Shown: positions 52,217 to 61,322, numbered from the stretch's first letter. The stretch is DNA of 64,000 bases from Comamonas testosteroni TK102 (GCF_000739375.1 NZ_CP006704.1:5580001-5644000), one strand, 5' to 3'. Notes: a model not told the origin generated them from the sequence alone. Translations and numbers: made by a program.

Positions 52217-53500
52217 ATGTTCGACCAAAAGCTTATCAACGCTTTGCCTGTGCACCAGACAGCTACCGGAACCGCTGCACCCGTACTTCAAGGTTTGCGC
52301 GTTGCCGACTTCACTCACTTCATTGCGGGGCCTCTCGCCACGATGACGCTGGGTGATTTCGGCGCGGATGTCATCAAGATTGAAGCTCCTGAAAGAGGTG
52401 ATGACTTCCGTCACTATCCATTTGTAGATCCTGATATTCCAGCTCAAGGAAGTGCGTTCCTATGGAGCAACCGTAACAAGAAGAGCCTGGCGCTGGATAT
52501 GAAGTCCGAGGCAGGCCTCGAGGTGGCCAAGGCACTGATCACTCAAGCTGATGTGCTGGTCGAAAACTTCTCCTCTGGCGTGATGGAGCGCTTTGGTCTG
52601 GACTATGAGACCTGCGCCAAGTTGAATCCCCGCTTGATTTACTGCTCGGTGTCGGCCTACGGTCGAGAAGGCCCTTACTCAGATCGCCTGGGGTTCGACC
52701 CCATTGCTCAGGCAGAGAGCGGTTTCATTTCGATGAACGGGTATGCAGATCGACAAGGTGTGCGCACCGGTGCAGCCGTTATGGATGTTGGAACAGCGAT
52801 GACTGCAACCAATGCAATTTTGTTGGCGCTGATTGCTCGACAACGTGATGGCAAAGGTCAGCGCTTAGAAGTCGCGCTGTTTGACACTGCTGTGGTGATG
52901 ACTGGTTTTGGTGCCATGCAGCACTTAACTACTGGCTATGAGCCTCAGCGAAATGGCAATACAAGCCCGGACACGTGTCCTTCGGGTGTCTTCATGAGCG
53001 AAGACAAACCTTTCTATATCAACTGCGGAAACGACAAGATATATCTGCGCCTGTTTGAGCAAGTTCTGAATCGTCCTGATCTTGCAAATGATCCTGTGTT
53101 GTCGCAACGGGTGGGCCGCCTTAAGCAACGTGAGTTTCTGTTTGAGGTCATGAATGAGGCGTTCATTCAGAAGCCATGGAGCCACTGGGCTCCACTCCTG
53201 CGAGCAGCCAACGTGCCGCATGGCCAAGTTAAGACACTGGGTGAGGCGTTGGCATCTGAAGAGGCTCGCTCCCGCGGTTTAGTGACTCGCATTCCACACC
53301 CAGTCAAGGGTTGGATTCCGAATATCAGCAACCCTATTCGCATGTCAGACACGCCCGCAGTTATGCCTAAAGCAGCGCCGGCCGTGGGAGCGGATACGGA
53401 TTCTGTCTTACACAATGTACTCAAGTACGACGAAGCTCGTATTGAGCAGCTCCGTGCTGCGGGCGCTTTCGGCACCATGGTTGAAAAGGTGGCAGCATGA
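52217..53500 (+). CDS. CaiB/BaiF family (class III) CoA transferase
   Basis: 427 aa. Shows the family III N-terminus LQGLRVADFTHFIAGPLATMTLGDFGADVIKIE (quoted in part), WSNRNKKSLALDMKS, and the catalytic Asp190 in GAAVMDVGTAMTATNAI that forms an aspartyl-CoA anhydride. It differs from the racemase-like paralogue at 45801 in lacking the AMACR His, so it probably activates the imported acid by CoA transfer. First gene of arm 2, directly behind the operator-promoter. Its stop overlaps the next start by four bases. Confidence 0.88.
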   Translation: MFDQKLINALPVHQTATGTAAPVLQGLRVADFTHFIAGPLATMTLGDFGADVIKIEAPERGDDFRHYPFVDPDIPAQGSAFLWSNRNKKSLALDMKSEAGLEVAKALITQADVLVENFSSGVMERFGLDYETCAKLNPRLIYCSVSAYGREGPYSDRLGFDPIAQAESGFISMNGYADRQGVRTGAAVMDVGTAMTATNAILLALIARQRDGKGQRLEVALFDTAVVMTGFGAMQHLTTGYEPQRNGNTSPDTCPSGVFMSEDKPFYINCGNDKIYLRLFEQVLNRPDLANDPVLSQRVGRLKQREFLFEVMNEAFIQKPWSHWAPLLRAANVPHGQVKTLGEALASEEARSRGLVTRIPHPVKGWIPNISNPIRMSDTPAVMPKAAPAVGADTDSVLHNVLKYDEARIEQLRAAGAFGTMVEKVAA

Positions 53501-54690
53501 CGCGAAGTGTCGCACTGATCGGCACAAGTGCCATCCCGATTGGGCGTCATCAAACTGCAGACGAAGAGGCACTGCAAGTACTCGAGCACGAGATCATGAC
53601 GCGTCTTGTGAGTGAAGCGGTAAATGATGCGGGTGTCAGCAAGGAAGATATCGAAAGTCTCATCTTCACACTGCCACGTCCCTATACCCGTCAGAAGTAT
53701 TTCCACACATTCCTCATGGGGCAACTGAGACTATCTTGTCGAGGTAGCGTGATGGAGGTGATGGGCAACGGCATGACTGCCGCACTGGCCTTTGACAAAG
53801 CCTGCGATGAAATCATGCTGGGTCGTGCAGATGTGACGCTGGCTCTTGGCATCAACATGGAAAGCGCGGTGTCGGCTGCTGAACACATGATGAGTAGCAT
53901 GCGAACCACTGGCGATGTGGACTTCCACACGTCTGCAGGTTTTACTCCGATCGCCTGGTACGCCATGGACGCCATGCGTTACATGCATGAGCACGGAGCG
54001 ACCCGTGAGCAGTTGGGATCCGTTGCTGTCAAGAACCGATTTCATGCATCGTTGAATCCCCTCGCCCAGTTCCGCAAGCCTGTGACGCTGGAGGATGTGG
54101 TGGCACAGCGTCCAATCGTAGAACCGCTCGGCCTATATGACGTGCCTCCACGTGGCGATGGCGCCGCGTGTCTTGTCCTTGCTACGGAAGAAGTCGCTCG
54201 CTCATTAGGGCGACCTTACGTACTGGTACGCGGTCGGGGCTTTTATCACGATGGGACACACCAAATCAGTGATGTACCCAACGACATGATTGCCTTTACT
54301 GCAGCACGGGAAGCTTCTCGTACCGCCTACGAACAGGCGGGTATCAGTGCCGAAGACCTGAGCTTGGCAGAGCTCTATGCGCCCTGCACTATCGTTGAGA
54401 TTTTAGTGAGCGAAGCCATCGGCATTTGCCAACGAGGTCAAGGAGCCCGTGCTGCGTTCGATGGTGAAACGCGCTTGGGAGGGCGCATTCCAATCTCCAC
54501 GTCCGGTGGACTGACATCTCGTGGACATCCTGCATACGTGACTTCGCTTTACAACTACGTGGAGTTGGCGGATCAACTGCGGGGGCGCGCCGGCGAGCGG
54601 CAGGTCAAAAATGCCCAATTTGGCTTAGGTACTGGCGAGCTGGGCAATTACAACGCTGCACTGATTCACATCCTGGAGGCCAAGTCGTGA
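53497..54690 (+). CDS. SCP2-thiolase-fold protein without nucleophilic Cys (Ltp2-like aldolase candidate)
   Basis: 397 aa. Thiolase-superfamily protein of the lipid-transfer group: SVALIGTSAIPIGRH, ALGINMESAVSAAEHMM and the C-terminal GGLTSRGHPAYVTSLYNYVEL with the conserved GHP. At the position of the acylated Cys of thiolases (NCATG), the sequence reads VMGNGMTAA, with Met89. Ltp2-type proteins of steroid side-chain degradation also lack this Cys and act as retro-aldolases together with a DUF35 protein. That partner is encoded directly downstream with a 4-nt overlap. Aldolase function is inferred. Confidence 0.82.
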   Translation: MTRSVALIGTSAIPIGRHQTADEEALQVLEHEIMTRLVSEAVNDAGVSKEDIESLIFTLPRPYTRQKYFHTFLMGQLRLSCRGSVMEVMGNGMTAALAFDKACDEIMLGRADVTLALGINMESAVSAAEHMMSSMRTTGDVDFHTSAGFTPIAWYAMDAMRYMHEHGATREQLGSVAVKNRFHASLNPLAQFRKPVTLEDVVAQRPIVEPLGLYDVPPRGDGAACLVLATEEVARSLGRPYVLVRGRGFYHDGTHQISDVPNDMIAFTAAREASRTAYEQAGISAEDLSLAELYAPCTIVEILVSEAIGICQRGQGARAAFDGETRLGGRIPISTSGGLTSRGHPAYVTSLYNYVELADQLRGRAGERQVKNAQFGLGTGELGNYNAALIHILEAKS

Positions 54691-55139
54691 GGACATCGAC
54701 ACAATTAGACATCGTGCCGGTGAGCGGCACACGTTCTTACCCACCTCGTCAGTCGGCGTTCACGCAGAAGTTCTGGGGGGAGCTGGGGGAAGGCAAATGG
54801 CAGAGCACATGCTGCCAAGACTGTCAGAAGTTAACCTTTCCACCCAAAATCGTCTGCCCTCACTGCTGGTCAACCCAGGTGACATGGAGTCCTTTGGGCG
54901 CGACGGGGACTCTGTACTCCTGGACTCGAATTCATGCAGCACCAGCTGCATTCACAGCTGAAGCGCCCTATGCCGGAGGCATTGTGGATTTGGCTGATGG
55001 TATTCGCCTAGCCTGTCGCCTAGTTGATGTGGAGGGCATGCAATTCGCGGTGGGACAACCTGTCGAAATGTGCGTTTTGTTGTACGAGGACGGCCCACTG
55101 TTTGCTGCTCGTCCTGTAGCGCTCGCTACCAAACTCTGA
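54687..55139 (+). CDS. DUF35 / OB-fold zinc-ribbon partner protein
   Basis: 150 aa. N-terminal helix (SAFTQKFWGELGEGKW), a rubredoxin-like zinc ribbon with C-x2-C pairs in CQDCQKLTFPPKIVCPHC, then an OB-fold (GTLYSWTRIHAAPAAF, PYAGGIVDLADGIRLACRLV). DUF35 proteins stabilise thiolase-fold enzymes and bind the acyl-CoA substrate (for example with Ltp2 or BbsB). The start is GTG at 54687, overlapping the thiolase stop (GTGA), consistent with 1:1 production of the two subunits. Confidence 0.88.
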   Translation: MRTSTQLDIVPVSGTRSYPPRQSAFTQKFWGELGEGKWQSTCCQDCQKLTFPPKIVCPHCWSTQVTWSPLGATGTLYSWTRIHAAPAAFTAEAPYAGGIVDLADGIRLACRLVDVEGMQFAVGQPVEMCVLLYEDGPLFAARPVALATKL

Positions 55140-55170
55140 TCACTTCAATTATTCCAACACGGAGATATCC

Positions 55171-56328
55171 ATGTCCCAATCACTCATCAATACCGCCGGT
55201 TTGACTGAAGATCAACGCATGATGCGCGAAGGCGTTCTGGACTTGCTTCAACGTCACCTTCCTTGGGAAAAAATTCGTCAGCTCGATGAAACTCGGGGCT
55301 TTCCTCATGAGGCCTACAACGCACTGGCTGAAGCTGGCTATATCGGTCTGTTCTATCCTGAAGCGTTGGGAGGTATGGGGGGCACTTACAAGGACATCGC
55401 CGTTTTTCTGGAAACACTAGGCTACTACTACACAGGCATTGCTCAGGCAATCACGACCTCTGGCGTGTATGCAGGTATGCATATCGCCAAGTTTGGCACC
55501 CCCGAACTTCAGCAAGAAGTAGTTCCCAAGATCATCGAAGGTAAGGTAAAGCTGGCACTTGGGATGTCAGAGCCTGGTACTGGCTCTGACGTTGCTGGTC
55601 TGAAAACTTCTGCCAAGCGTGATGGCGATGACTACATCATCAATGGCAGCAAGGTCTGGATTACCTGCGCTCACGTGGCTGACTACATCGTCACCATCGT
55701 CAAGACTGACACACAAGCTCGTCATAGCGGTATCAGCACCATTTTGATTCCCACGAACGCTCCAGGAGTCACCATCCGTCCTTTGTCGATGCTGGGCCGT
55801 CGTACTAGCCATGCGAACGAAGTGTTTTTCGACAATGTTCGCGTTCCTGCGGCCAACCTTTTTGGTGGTGAAGGTCAGGCCTGGAAAAACATCATGAACT
55901 GCTTGGGCCTTGAGCGTCTGGCTCTGGCCGCAATTTCTGCAGGCCATTGCTTCAAGATCACCGAGTATGCCCGTGACTATGCCCGCGAACGCATTCAGTT
56001 CGGTCAGCCAATATCTCAGTTTCAGATCATTCAGCACAAGCTGGCAGACATGCAAATCATGAGTGAAACCGCTCGTCAGATGGTGTATCGCGTCGCCGAC
56101 TTGTTGGATATGGGGCAGCCGGTCGTCACTGAAGCCTCGATCGCAAAAATTGTGGCCACTGAGAACAACTTCAAGTGCGCTGATATGGGTATGCAGATCA
56201 TGGGCGGCGCAGGCTATTCCAACGAGTACGACATGCAGATGTTCTTCCGCGACTCGCGTGTTGGACCTATTGGTGGTGGAACCAACGAAATTCAACGCAA
56301 CATCATCGCTAAAAAGATGGAGCTTTAA
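55171..56328 (+). CDS. Acyl-CoA dehydrogenase, IVD/LCAD-type active site
   Basis: 385 aa flavoenzyme introducing an alpha,beta double bond into acyl-CoA. Standard segments: LALGMSEPGTGSDVAGLKTSA, GSKVWITCAHVADYIV, and the C-terminal IGGGTNEIQRNIIAKKME. The MCAD-type catalytic Glu of the YEGT motif is Gly here (IGGGT), while Glu248 in LGLERLALAA takes the position used by isovaleryl-CoA and long-chain dehydrogenases. This favours branched or bulky substrates, in line with the racemase. It passes electrons to ETF, encoded just downstream. 31 nt after the DUF35 gene. Confidence 0.92.
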   Translation: MSQSLINTAGLTEDQRMMREGVLDLLQRHLPWEKIRQLDETRGFPHEAYNALAEAGYIGLFYPEALGGMGGTYKDIAVFLETLGYYYTGIAQAITTSGVYAGMHIAKFGTPELQQEVVPKIIEGKVKLALGMSEPGTGSDVAGLKTSAKRDGDDYIINGSKVWITCAHVADYIVTIVKTDTQARHSGISTILIPTNAPGVTIRPLSMLGRRTSHANEVFFDNVRVPAANLFGGEGQAWKNIMNCLGLERLALAAISAGHCFKITEYARDYARERIQFGQPISQFQIIQHKLADMQIMSETARQMVYRVADLLDMGQPVVTEASIAKIVATENNFKCADMGMQIMGGAGYSNEYDMQMFFRDSRVGPIGGGTNEIQRNIIAKKMEL

Positions 56329-56509
56329 TCCTTTTCCTGAGCGAAGTAGGCCTGGCTCTTTTGGGCTTAGGCGTTGGGGTCTGCTGAAGGGGCATTTGAG
56401 TCAGTCTGCATTTCAGATTGCCATTGCATCTGCAGCGGCCCATTTTTTTGTCACTCAATCAGCAGTCCTTTGGATTGTTCTCTCTGTTGATCTTAAATAA
56501 CGAATACGT

Positions 56510-57259
56510 ATGAAAATCCTTGTACCCGTCAAGCGTGTCGTGGACTACAACGTCAAGGTCCGCGTGAAGTCGGACGGCACGGGTGTGGACATCGCCAACG
56601 TCAAGATGAGCATGAACCCCTTTGACGAAATCGCCGTCGAAGAAGCCGTGCGCCTGAAGGAAAAAGGTGTGGTCACCGAAGTCATCGCCGTCTCCTGCGG
56701 CGTGGCCCAGTGCCAGGAAACCCTGCGCACGGCCATGGCCATCGGTGCCGACCGCGGCATTCTGGTCGAGACCGATGTCGAGCTGCAGCCCCTGGCCGTG
56801 GCCAAGCTGCTCAAGGCCCTGGTGGACAAGGAGCAACCCGGTCTGGTCATCTGCGGCAAGCAGGCCATCGACGACGATGCCAACCAGACCGGCCAGATGC
56901 TGGCGGCCCTGGCCGACCTGCCCCAGGCCACCTTCGCCTCCAAGGTCGAAGTTGCTGGCGACAAGGTGAATGTGACCCGTGAAGTGGACGGTGGCCTGGA
57001 AACCGTGGCTCTGGCCACGCCCGCCGTCATCACCACCGACCTGCGCCTGAATGAGCCCCGCTACGTTACCTTGCCCAACATCATGAAGGCCAAGAAAAAG
57101 CAGCTGGACACCTTCAAGCCCGAAGACCTGGGCGTGGACGTGACGCCTCGCCTCAAGACCGTGAAGGTCTCCGAGCCTGCCAAGCGCGGCGCTGGCGTCA
57201 AGGTGGCCGATGTGGCCGCTCTGGTCGACAAGCTGAAAAACGAAGCGAAGGTCATCTAA
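56510..57259 (+). CDS. etfB: Electron transfer flavoprotein subunit beta
   Basis: 249 aa. [27 protein letters not shown] and the AMP-binding [15 protein letters not shown] region are canonical (quoted in part), as is the recognition segment [21 protein letters not shown]. With EtfA it shuttles electrons from acyl-CoA dehydrogenases to the quinone pool. The base composition is GC-rich like the housekeeping genes, unlike the preceding catabolic genes. This may mark the right boundary of the acquired cluster at about 56,330-56,510, a 181-nt spacer with no gene. Confidence 0.95.
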   Translation: MKILVPVKRVVDYNVKVRVKSDGTGVDIANVKMSMNPFDEIAVEEAVRLKEKGVVTEVIAVSCGVAQCQETLRTAMAIGADRGILVETDVELQPLAVAKLLKALVDKEQPGLVICGKQAIDDDANQTGQMLAALADLPQATFASKVEVAGDKVNVTREVDGGLETVALATPAVITTDLRLNEPRYVTLPNIMKAKKKQLDTFKPEDLGVDVTPRLKTVKVSEPAKRGAGVKVADVAALVDKLKNEAKVI

Positions 57260-57350
57260 GGCCCCCTGAGCCGCTTCGCGTCATCCCCCGCAGGGGGACG
57301 ACACCCTCGGTGCGGGGCGGCCCTTCCTCGGTGTCCCGCGCCTGAGTCGT
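57260..57350 (+). repeat. Dispersed GC-rich intergenic repeat, family 2 (copy b)
   Basis: The etfB-etfA spacer (57260-57413) reads CCCCTGAGCCGCTTCGCG, then GGGGGACGACACCCTCGG, then GCGGGGCGGCCCTTCCTCGG. These blocks match copy a at 29150-29250 on the other strand. It lies inside an operon, as copy a does. No coding frame. Confidence 0.6.
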
Positions 57351-57413
57351 GCCAGATGGGCCGGCTGCGGGTGATGCAGGCACCATGAAAAATTCTAGAG
57401 AAAGACGACTGAA

Positions 57414-58346
57414 ATGACCTCTCTCGTTATTGCAGAACACGACAACGCTTCGATCAAGACTGCGACCCTGAACACCGTGACGGCTGCCAAGGCCTGCGGC
57501 GGTGATGTGCATGTGCTGGTGGCCGGCGAAGGCGCTGCCGCTGCGGCCGCTGCGGCCGCCCAGATCGCCGGTGTCTCCAAGGTCATCCATGCCGACGGCG
57601 CCAGCCTCAAGGACGGCCTGGCCGAGAACGTGGCGGCCCAGGTGCTGAGCATTGCCGGCAACTACAGCCACATCCTGTTCCCCTCGACCGCCTCGGGCAA
57701 GAACGTGGCGCCCCGCGTGGCCGCCAAGCTGGACGTGGCCCAGATCAGCGACATCACCAAGGTCGACTCCGCCGACACCTTCGAGCGCCCCATCTACGCG
57801 GGCAACGCCATTGCCACCGTGCAGTCCGCCGATGCCGTCAAGGTCATCACCGTGCGTACCACGGGCTTTGACGCAGCGGCTGCCACTGGCGGCTCTGCGG
57901 CCGTGGAAACAGCCGCAGCCGTGGCCGACAGCGGCAAGAGCAGCTTTGTGGGCCGCGAAGTGACCAAGAGCGAGCGTCCCGAGCTGACGGCCGCCAAGAT
58001 CATCGTCTCCGGCGGTCGCGCGCTGGGCTCGGCCGAGAAATTCCAGGAAGTCATGTCGCCGCTGGCCGACAAGCTGGGAGCTGCCATCGGCGCTTCGCGC
58101 GCTGCGGTGGATGCGGGCTATGCGCCCAACGACCTGCAGGTGGGCCAGACGGGCAAGATCGTGGCGCCGCAGCTGTACATTGCCTGCGGCATCTCGGGAG
58201 CGATCCAGCATCTGGCGGGCATGAAGGACTCCAAGGTGATCGTGGCGATCAACAAGGATCCCGAGGCACCGATCTTCTCGGTGGCCGATTACGGGCTGGA
58301 AGCCGATCTGTTTGCAGCAGTGCCAACGATGCTAAACGCTATCTAG
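57414..58346 (+). CDS. etfA: Electron transfer flavoprotein subunit alpha
   Basis: 310 aa. The N-terminal domain starts [20 protein letters not shown]. The C-terminal FAD domain has [82 protein letters not shown] (all conserved; given as landmarks and partly cut: key residues are the Ser/Arg of GASRAA and QTGK). Partner of EtfB. The 154-nt repeat-bearing gap from etfB is unusual for this otherwise tightly spaced gene pair. Confidence 0.95.
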   Translation: MTSLVIAEHDNASIKTATLNTVTAAKACGGDVHVLVAGEGAAAAAAAAAQIAGVSKVIHADGASLKDGLAENVAAQVLSIAGNYSHILFPSTASGKNVAPRVAAKLDVAQISDITKVDSADTFERPIYAGNAIATVQSADAVKVITVRTTGFDAAAATGGSAAVETAAAVADSGKSSFVGREVTKSERPELTAAKIIVSGGRALGSAEKFQEVMSPLADKLGAAIGASRAAVDAGYAPNDLQVGQTGKIVAPQLYIACGISGAIQHLAGMKDSKVIVAINKDPEAPIFSVADYGLEADLFAAVPTMLNAI

Positions 58347-58840
58347 TTTCAATGCTCTGATTGATTCAATTAGAAGATCTATGTTGGCTAAGTTCGGTAC
58401 ACAAGTACTGAGTTTAGCCTTGAAGGGGTGAAATGGACTCGATCGTCAAGGGTGATGGAGCTACTCGACTGGGACAAACGACAGGTGCAAAAAAGAATAT
58501 TGAAGATGGTCTGTCACACCTCGAATTCACAGATTTCCACGGAATCGCGAGCCTGAGAATCTTTGATGGTAGGTTGACAAAAAAACCTTCAGCATCACTC
58601 TCACTGGTGAACAGACTTTCGTTACAGAAGAGACATAGAATTTTTGTTCAAAGTCTTGCACTGAACTTCCACCGACGCCCCTCCGGATTTGAGTAGTGTT
58701 TGACTCTGGAGTCCAATCCCGAAGGCAGGAGATTGGACGAGCACAGAAGGTCAATTGAACCGGAATACGCATCAATACTTTATGACTTTGCTGACGATCT
58801 TTAACCGTCATCAACGCATGCCCACGGATGACTTATCGCG
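58347..58840. other. Unexplained 0.5-kb stretch downstream of etfA
   Basis: 494 nt with no gene I can support. Two short open frames (58433-58696 plus; 58527-58814 minus) overlap each other and resemble nothing known. The GC content is lower than in etfA. No clear terminator for etfA was seen. It may be mobile-element debris, given the IS3 element 1 kb further on. Confidence 0.5.
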
Positions 58841-59674
58841 TCATCGCCGATTGGAGCCGTAGAGCATGATCCGCACTTCCTCACGCAGCAATGCCTCTAC
58901 CTCCCCCATCCCATCCTGGCTAAAGAAATAGTCGCTAGGGCGATCGTTGCTGAGTCTGGGATGCTTCTGGTGAACCCATTGAGCAATCCAGTCTTCAGCA
59001 TCGAAGTCATCAGGCACCCTCCCGCCAGGGTTATTGGATATCCATAGCTCTACAAGATCAACCAGCTGCTGCATGGTCTCCCGCTTGTGGGTTTCTTGTT
59101 GACGCTCTTGAATCGTCATCGAAGTCCAGTCTGGCAGGGGCGAAAACTCGCCGTACTCGCCGTATTTCTCACCTAGCCCGTAAATGAAGCTCCAGTCCTC
59201 CTCTGAGAGCTTCTTTTCATCGATATATGTCCAGTTCCTACGGTATAGAGCGTGAATTACATGATCTGCAAGAAGTGCTTCGCCCACCATATACCAGCAG
59301 ACATGATCCCATTGGGGAATTGAATCCAAGCGACGCTTTGCAATCATGTTTCTGCCTCTATCTGCGTGCTCATCGCACAACGTTTGCACCCAACCGAGCT
59401 TGCGCAACGTTGCTGATTTTCCGCACACTTCACAGGTATGCGCTGACAGTTCTTCAGCGAACTCAATGAGCGCATCTTGCGTCAGTGAGCAGTGGTTTGC
59501 GTAAAAGTGGAGAGTGCCGTACTTTTCTTTGACCTGTTGCACTTTGGGTTCGGGAGCTCCGAATCTGTCGGTCTGGTCTTGCAACTGCTCGCAGAGCACG
59601 CGAATGATGTTGAACCAGCCCGAGCGGCACTCTAGGTGTATGCCTGTGAGCAGTGGGTGTAGTGGTGCGTTCAT
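58841..59674 (-). CDS. Hypothetical protein with zinc-binding Cys motif
   Basis: 277 aa. Not a named family to me, but VQQVKEKYGTLHFYANH followed by HTCEVCGKSATLRKLGWVQTLCDEHADRG recalls small uncharacterised proteins common in proteobacterial accessory regions, with C-x2-C plus C-x2-H as a likely zinc site (residues about 81-106). The C-terminal half is Trp- and acid-rich (EEDWSFIYGLGEKYGEYGEF) and not recognised. No signal peptide or membrane segment. It stands alone between the unexplained stretch and the IS element. Confidence 0.65.
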   Translation of the reverse strand: MNAPLHPLLTGIHLECRSGWFNIIRVLCEQLQDQTDRFGAPEPKVQQVKEKYGTLHFYANHCSLTQDALIEFAEELSAHTCEVCGKSATLRKLGWVQTLCDEHADRGRNMIAKRRLDSIPQWDHVCWYMVGEALLADHVIHALYRRNWTYIDEKKLSEEDWSFIYGLGEKYGEYGEFSPLPDWTSMTIQERQQETHKRETMQQLVDLVELWISNNPGGRVPDDFDAEDWIAQWVHQKHPRLSNDRPSDYFFSQDGMGEVEALLREEVRIMLYGSNRR

Positions 59675-59914
59675 AACGATAGTCCAATGAACAGAATGAG
59701 CACTTAAGAGTTGCTACAGCGGCTGTGTATGACGCGCGCTCGAAGCTCAACAAAAGACGAAGTAGAAATTCCCTATTCGGTTCAATATTTGAGCTGAAGC
59801 TGCTCAGAGCCTCTACTAGGCATTGATTTGATCAGCGCCGAAAGTTGACCGGGGGCATGCTTGTATTGACCCAGTGAAAACCTGCTCAGGTGTTACCGTC
59901 GAGAGAAAGACACC

Positions 59915-60229
59915 ATGAGCACATTGATGGAAGAAGAGATCAAACGCTGGACCGCAAAGCGCAAGACGGCACTGATCCTGGAGATCATCCAGGGCAAGAC
60001 CAGCGTGTCGGAGGCCAGTCGAACCTATGACCTGCCGCCGTCGGAGATTGAGGGCTGGGTGGAAGATGGCCGCAAGGGCATGGAGAATGCGCTGAAGGCC
60101 AACCCGCAGGATGTGCGCGAGCAGTACGAGCGCCAGCTGAAGGAGTTGCAGGAGGCCTACGGCGAGGCGATGCTGGAGTTGCGCGCAAGAAAAAAATTGC
60201 AGTCCCTGCTGGGCGAGGACGAGAAGTGA
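59915..60229 (+). CDS. IS3-family transposase OrfA (DNA-binding subunit)
   Basis: 104 aa. Helix-turn-helix protein: KTALILEIIQGKTSVSEASRTYDLPPSEIEGWVEDG (quoted in part) with a C-terminal coiled-coil-like leucine zipper segment (QYERQLKELQEAYGEAMLELRA). Binds the IS ends and, through frameshifting at the A-run 60190-60196, supplies the N-terminus of OrfAB. Its stop overlaps the GTG of orfB. Confidence 0.88.
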   Translation: MSTLMEEEIKRWTAKRKTALILEIIQGKTSVSEASRTYDLPPSEIEGWVEDGRKGMENALKANPQDVREQYERQLKELQEAYGEAMLELRARKKLQSLLGEDEK

Positions 60230-61047
60230 TCGAGACGATCCGCCAGGGACTGCAGGCCGACGGCATCACCGTCTCGATCAGCAAGCTGTGCCGGTGGTTC
60301 GAGGTGCCGCGGCGCAGCGTGTACTACCGGCCGGTGAAGGCTGCCCCCACGCTGCAGGGGCACTTCGTGGCCCCGATCAAGGCCATGATCGAGGAGAACC
60401 CGTCCTTCGGGTACCGAACCGTGGCGCACCTGCTGGGGTTCAACAAGAACACGGTGCAGCGCATCTTCCAGCTCAAGGGCTGGCAGGTGCGCAAGCGCCC
60501 GGTGGGCTTCAGGCCCCGGATCCAGTCGCTGCCCTCGGTGGCCAAGGCGCCCAACGAGCGCTGGGCCACGGATATGTGCCGGGTCTGGGCCGGGCGTGAT
60601 GGCTGGACGACGATGGCCTTGGTGATCGACTGCCACAGCCGCGAACTGCTGGGCTGGCACCTGTCGCGCAGTGGGAAATCGAAGACGGCGGAGTCAGCAC
60701 TGGAGCAGGCCCTGATCGCGCGCTTCGGCACGCTGGGCCGAGTATCTGAGCCGTTCCTGCTGCGTTCAGACAATGGCCTGGTCTTCACCAGCCGCAGCTT
60801 CACCTCGCTGGTCAGAAGCTATGGGCTGCGCCAGGAGTTCATCACGCCACACAGCCCCGAGCAGAACGGCTTGGTCGAGAGGGTGATCCGTACGCTCAAG
60901 GAGCAATGCGTGCATCGGCATCGCTTCGAATCGCTGCAGCATGCCAGTCGCCTGATCGGGGACTGGATCCACTTCTACAACCACCGACGCCCGCATCAGG
61001 CGTTGAACATGAGAACACCCGCTGAGGCATTCGCATTAGCGGCCTGA
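60226..61047 (+). CDS. IS3-family transposase OrfB (DDE catalytic subunit)
   Basis: 273 aa from GTG. An HTH_21-like region (ENPSFGYRTVAHLLGFNKNTVQRIF) precedes the rve integrase core. The catalytic triad reads D in ERWATDMCRVW, D in LRSDNGLVFTS and E in EQNGLVERVIRTLK. It ends with FYNHRRPHQALNMRTPAEAF, typical of IS3 transposases. Intact, so the element may be mobile. Confidence 0.92.
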   Translation: MIETIRQGLQADGITVSISKLCRWFEVPRRSVYYRPVKAAPTLQGHFVAPIKAMIEENPSFGYRTVAHLLGFNKNTVQRIFQLKGWQVRKRPVGFRPRIQSLPSVAKAPNERWATDMCRVWAGRDGWTTMALVIDCHSRELLGWHLSRSGKSKTAESALEQALIARFGTLGRVSEPFLLRSDNGLVFTSRSFTSLVRSYGLRQEFITPHSPEQNGLVERVIRTLKEQCVHRHRFESLQHASRLIGDWIHFYNHRRPHQALNMRTPAEAFALAA

Positions 61048-61322
61048 CCTGTGCAGGTTCTGCTGGGTCAATACACCAGTGCAGTGTAGAGATACGTTCC
61101 ACTCTTTAGGGTCGCACCAGCCCCGGCCATTGAAGTTTTCAACTCTATTCCTGTCATTCTTCACATGACAGGACGTGAATTGCAAAATTTTCCAACTATC
61201 ACCAACGAAGTGCTATCAAAAGCACACCCACCTTGCCTCTGCGCCGGGAGATTTTTATATTCAACTTTATTCAGTTGCCCCACCAGGGCGGCTGCGGGAG
61301 CAGGCAGATTCAGCTTCATACA

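Larger units (their letters stand above)
59862..61075 (+). mobile_element. Complete IS3-family insertion sequence
   Basis: About 1,214 bp. The terminal inverted repeats both begin TGTATTGACCCAG (left 59862 onward; right, complement of 61075 backward) and continue with partial identity through AACCTGC and CAGG. It encodes OrfA and OrfB in the -1 frame relation. A run of seven A residues at 60190-60196 near the end of orfA allows -1 frameshifting; the orfB frame is open from there through its GTG at 60226, giving a fused OrfAB transposase. Bases flanking the ends (GCT and CCA) do not form a 3-bp duplication, so the flanks may have been rearranged. Confidence 0.88.

Noticed and set aside
58433..58814. 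Two overlapping small ORFs considered as a toxin-antitoxin pair
   Set aside because: They are on opposite strands and overlap, with no toxin or antitoxin motif and no ribosome-binding sites.
59831..59850. AGCGCCGAAAGTTGACC-like sequence resembling the end of an IS21-type element
   Set aside because: Only one end is seen and there are no istA/istB remnants nearby; memory of the consensus is not firm enough to annotate it.
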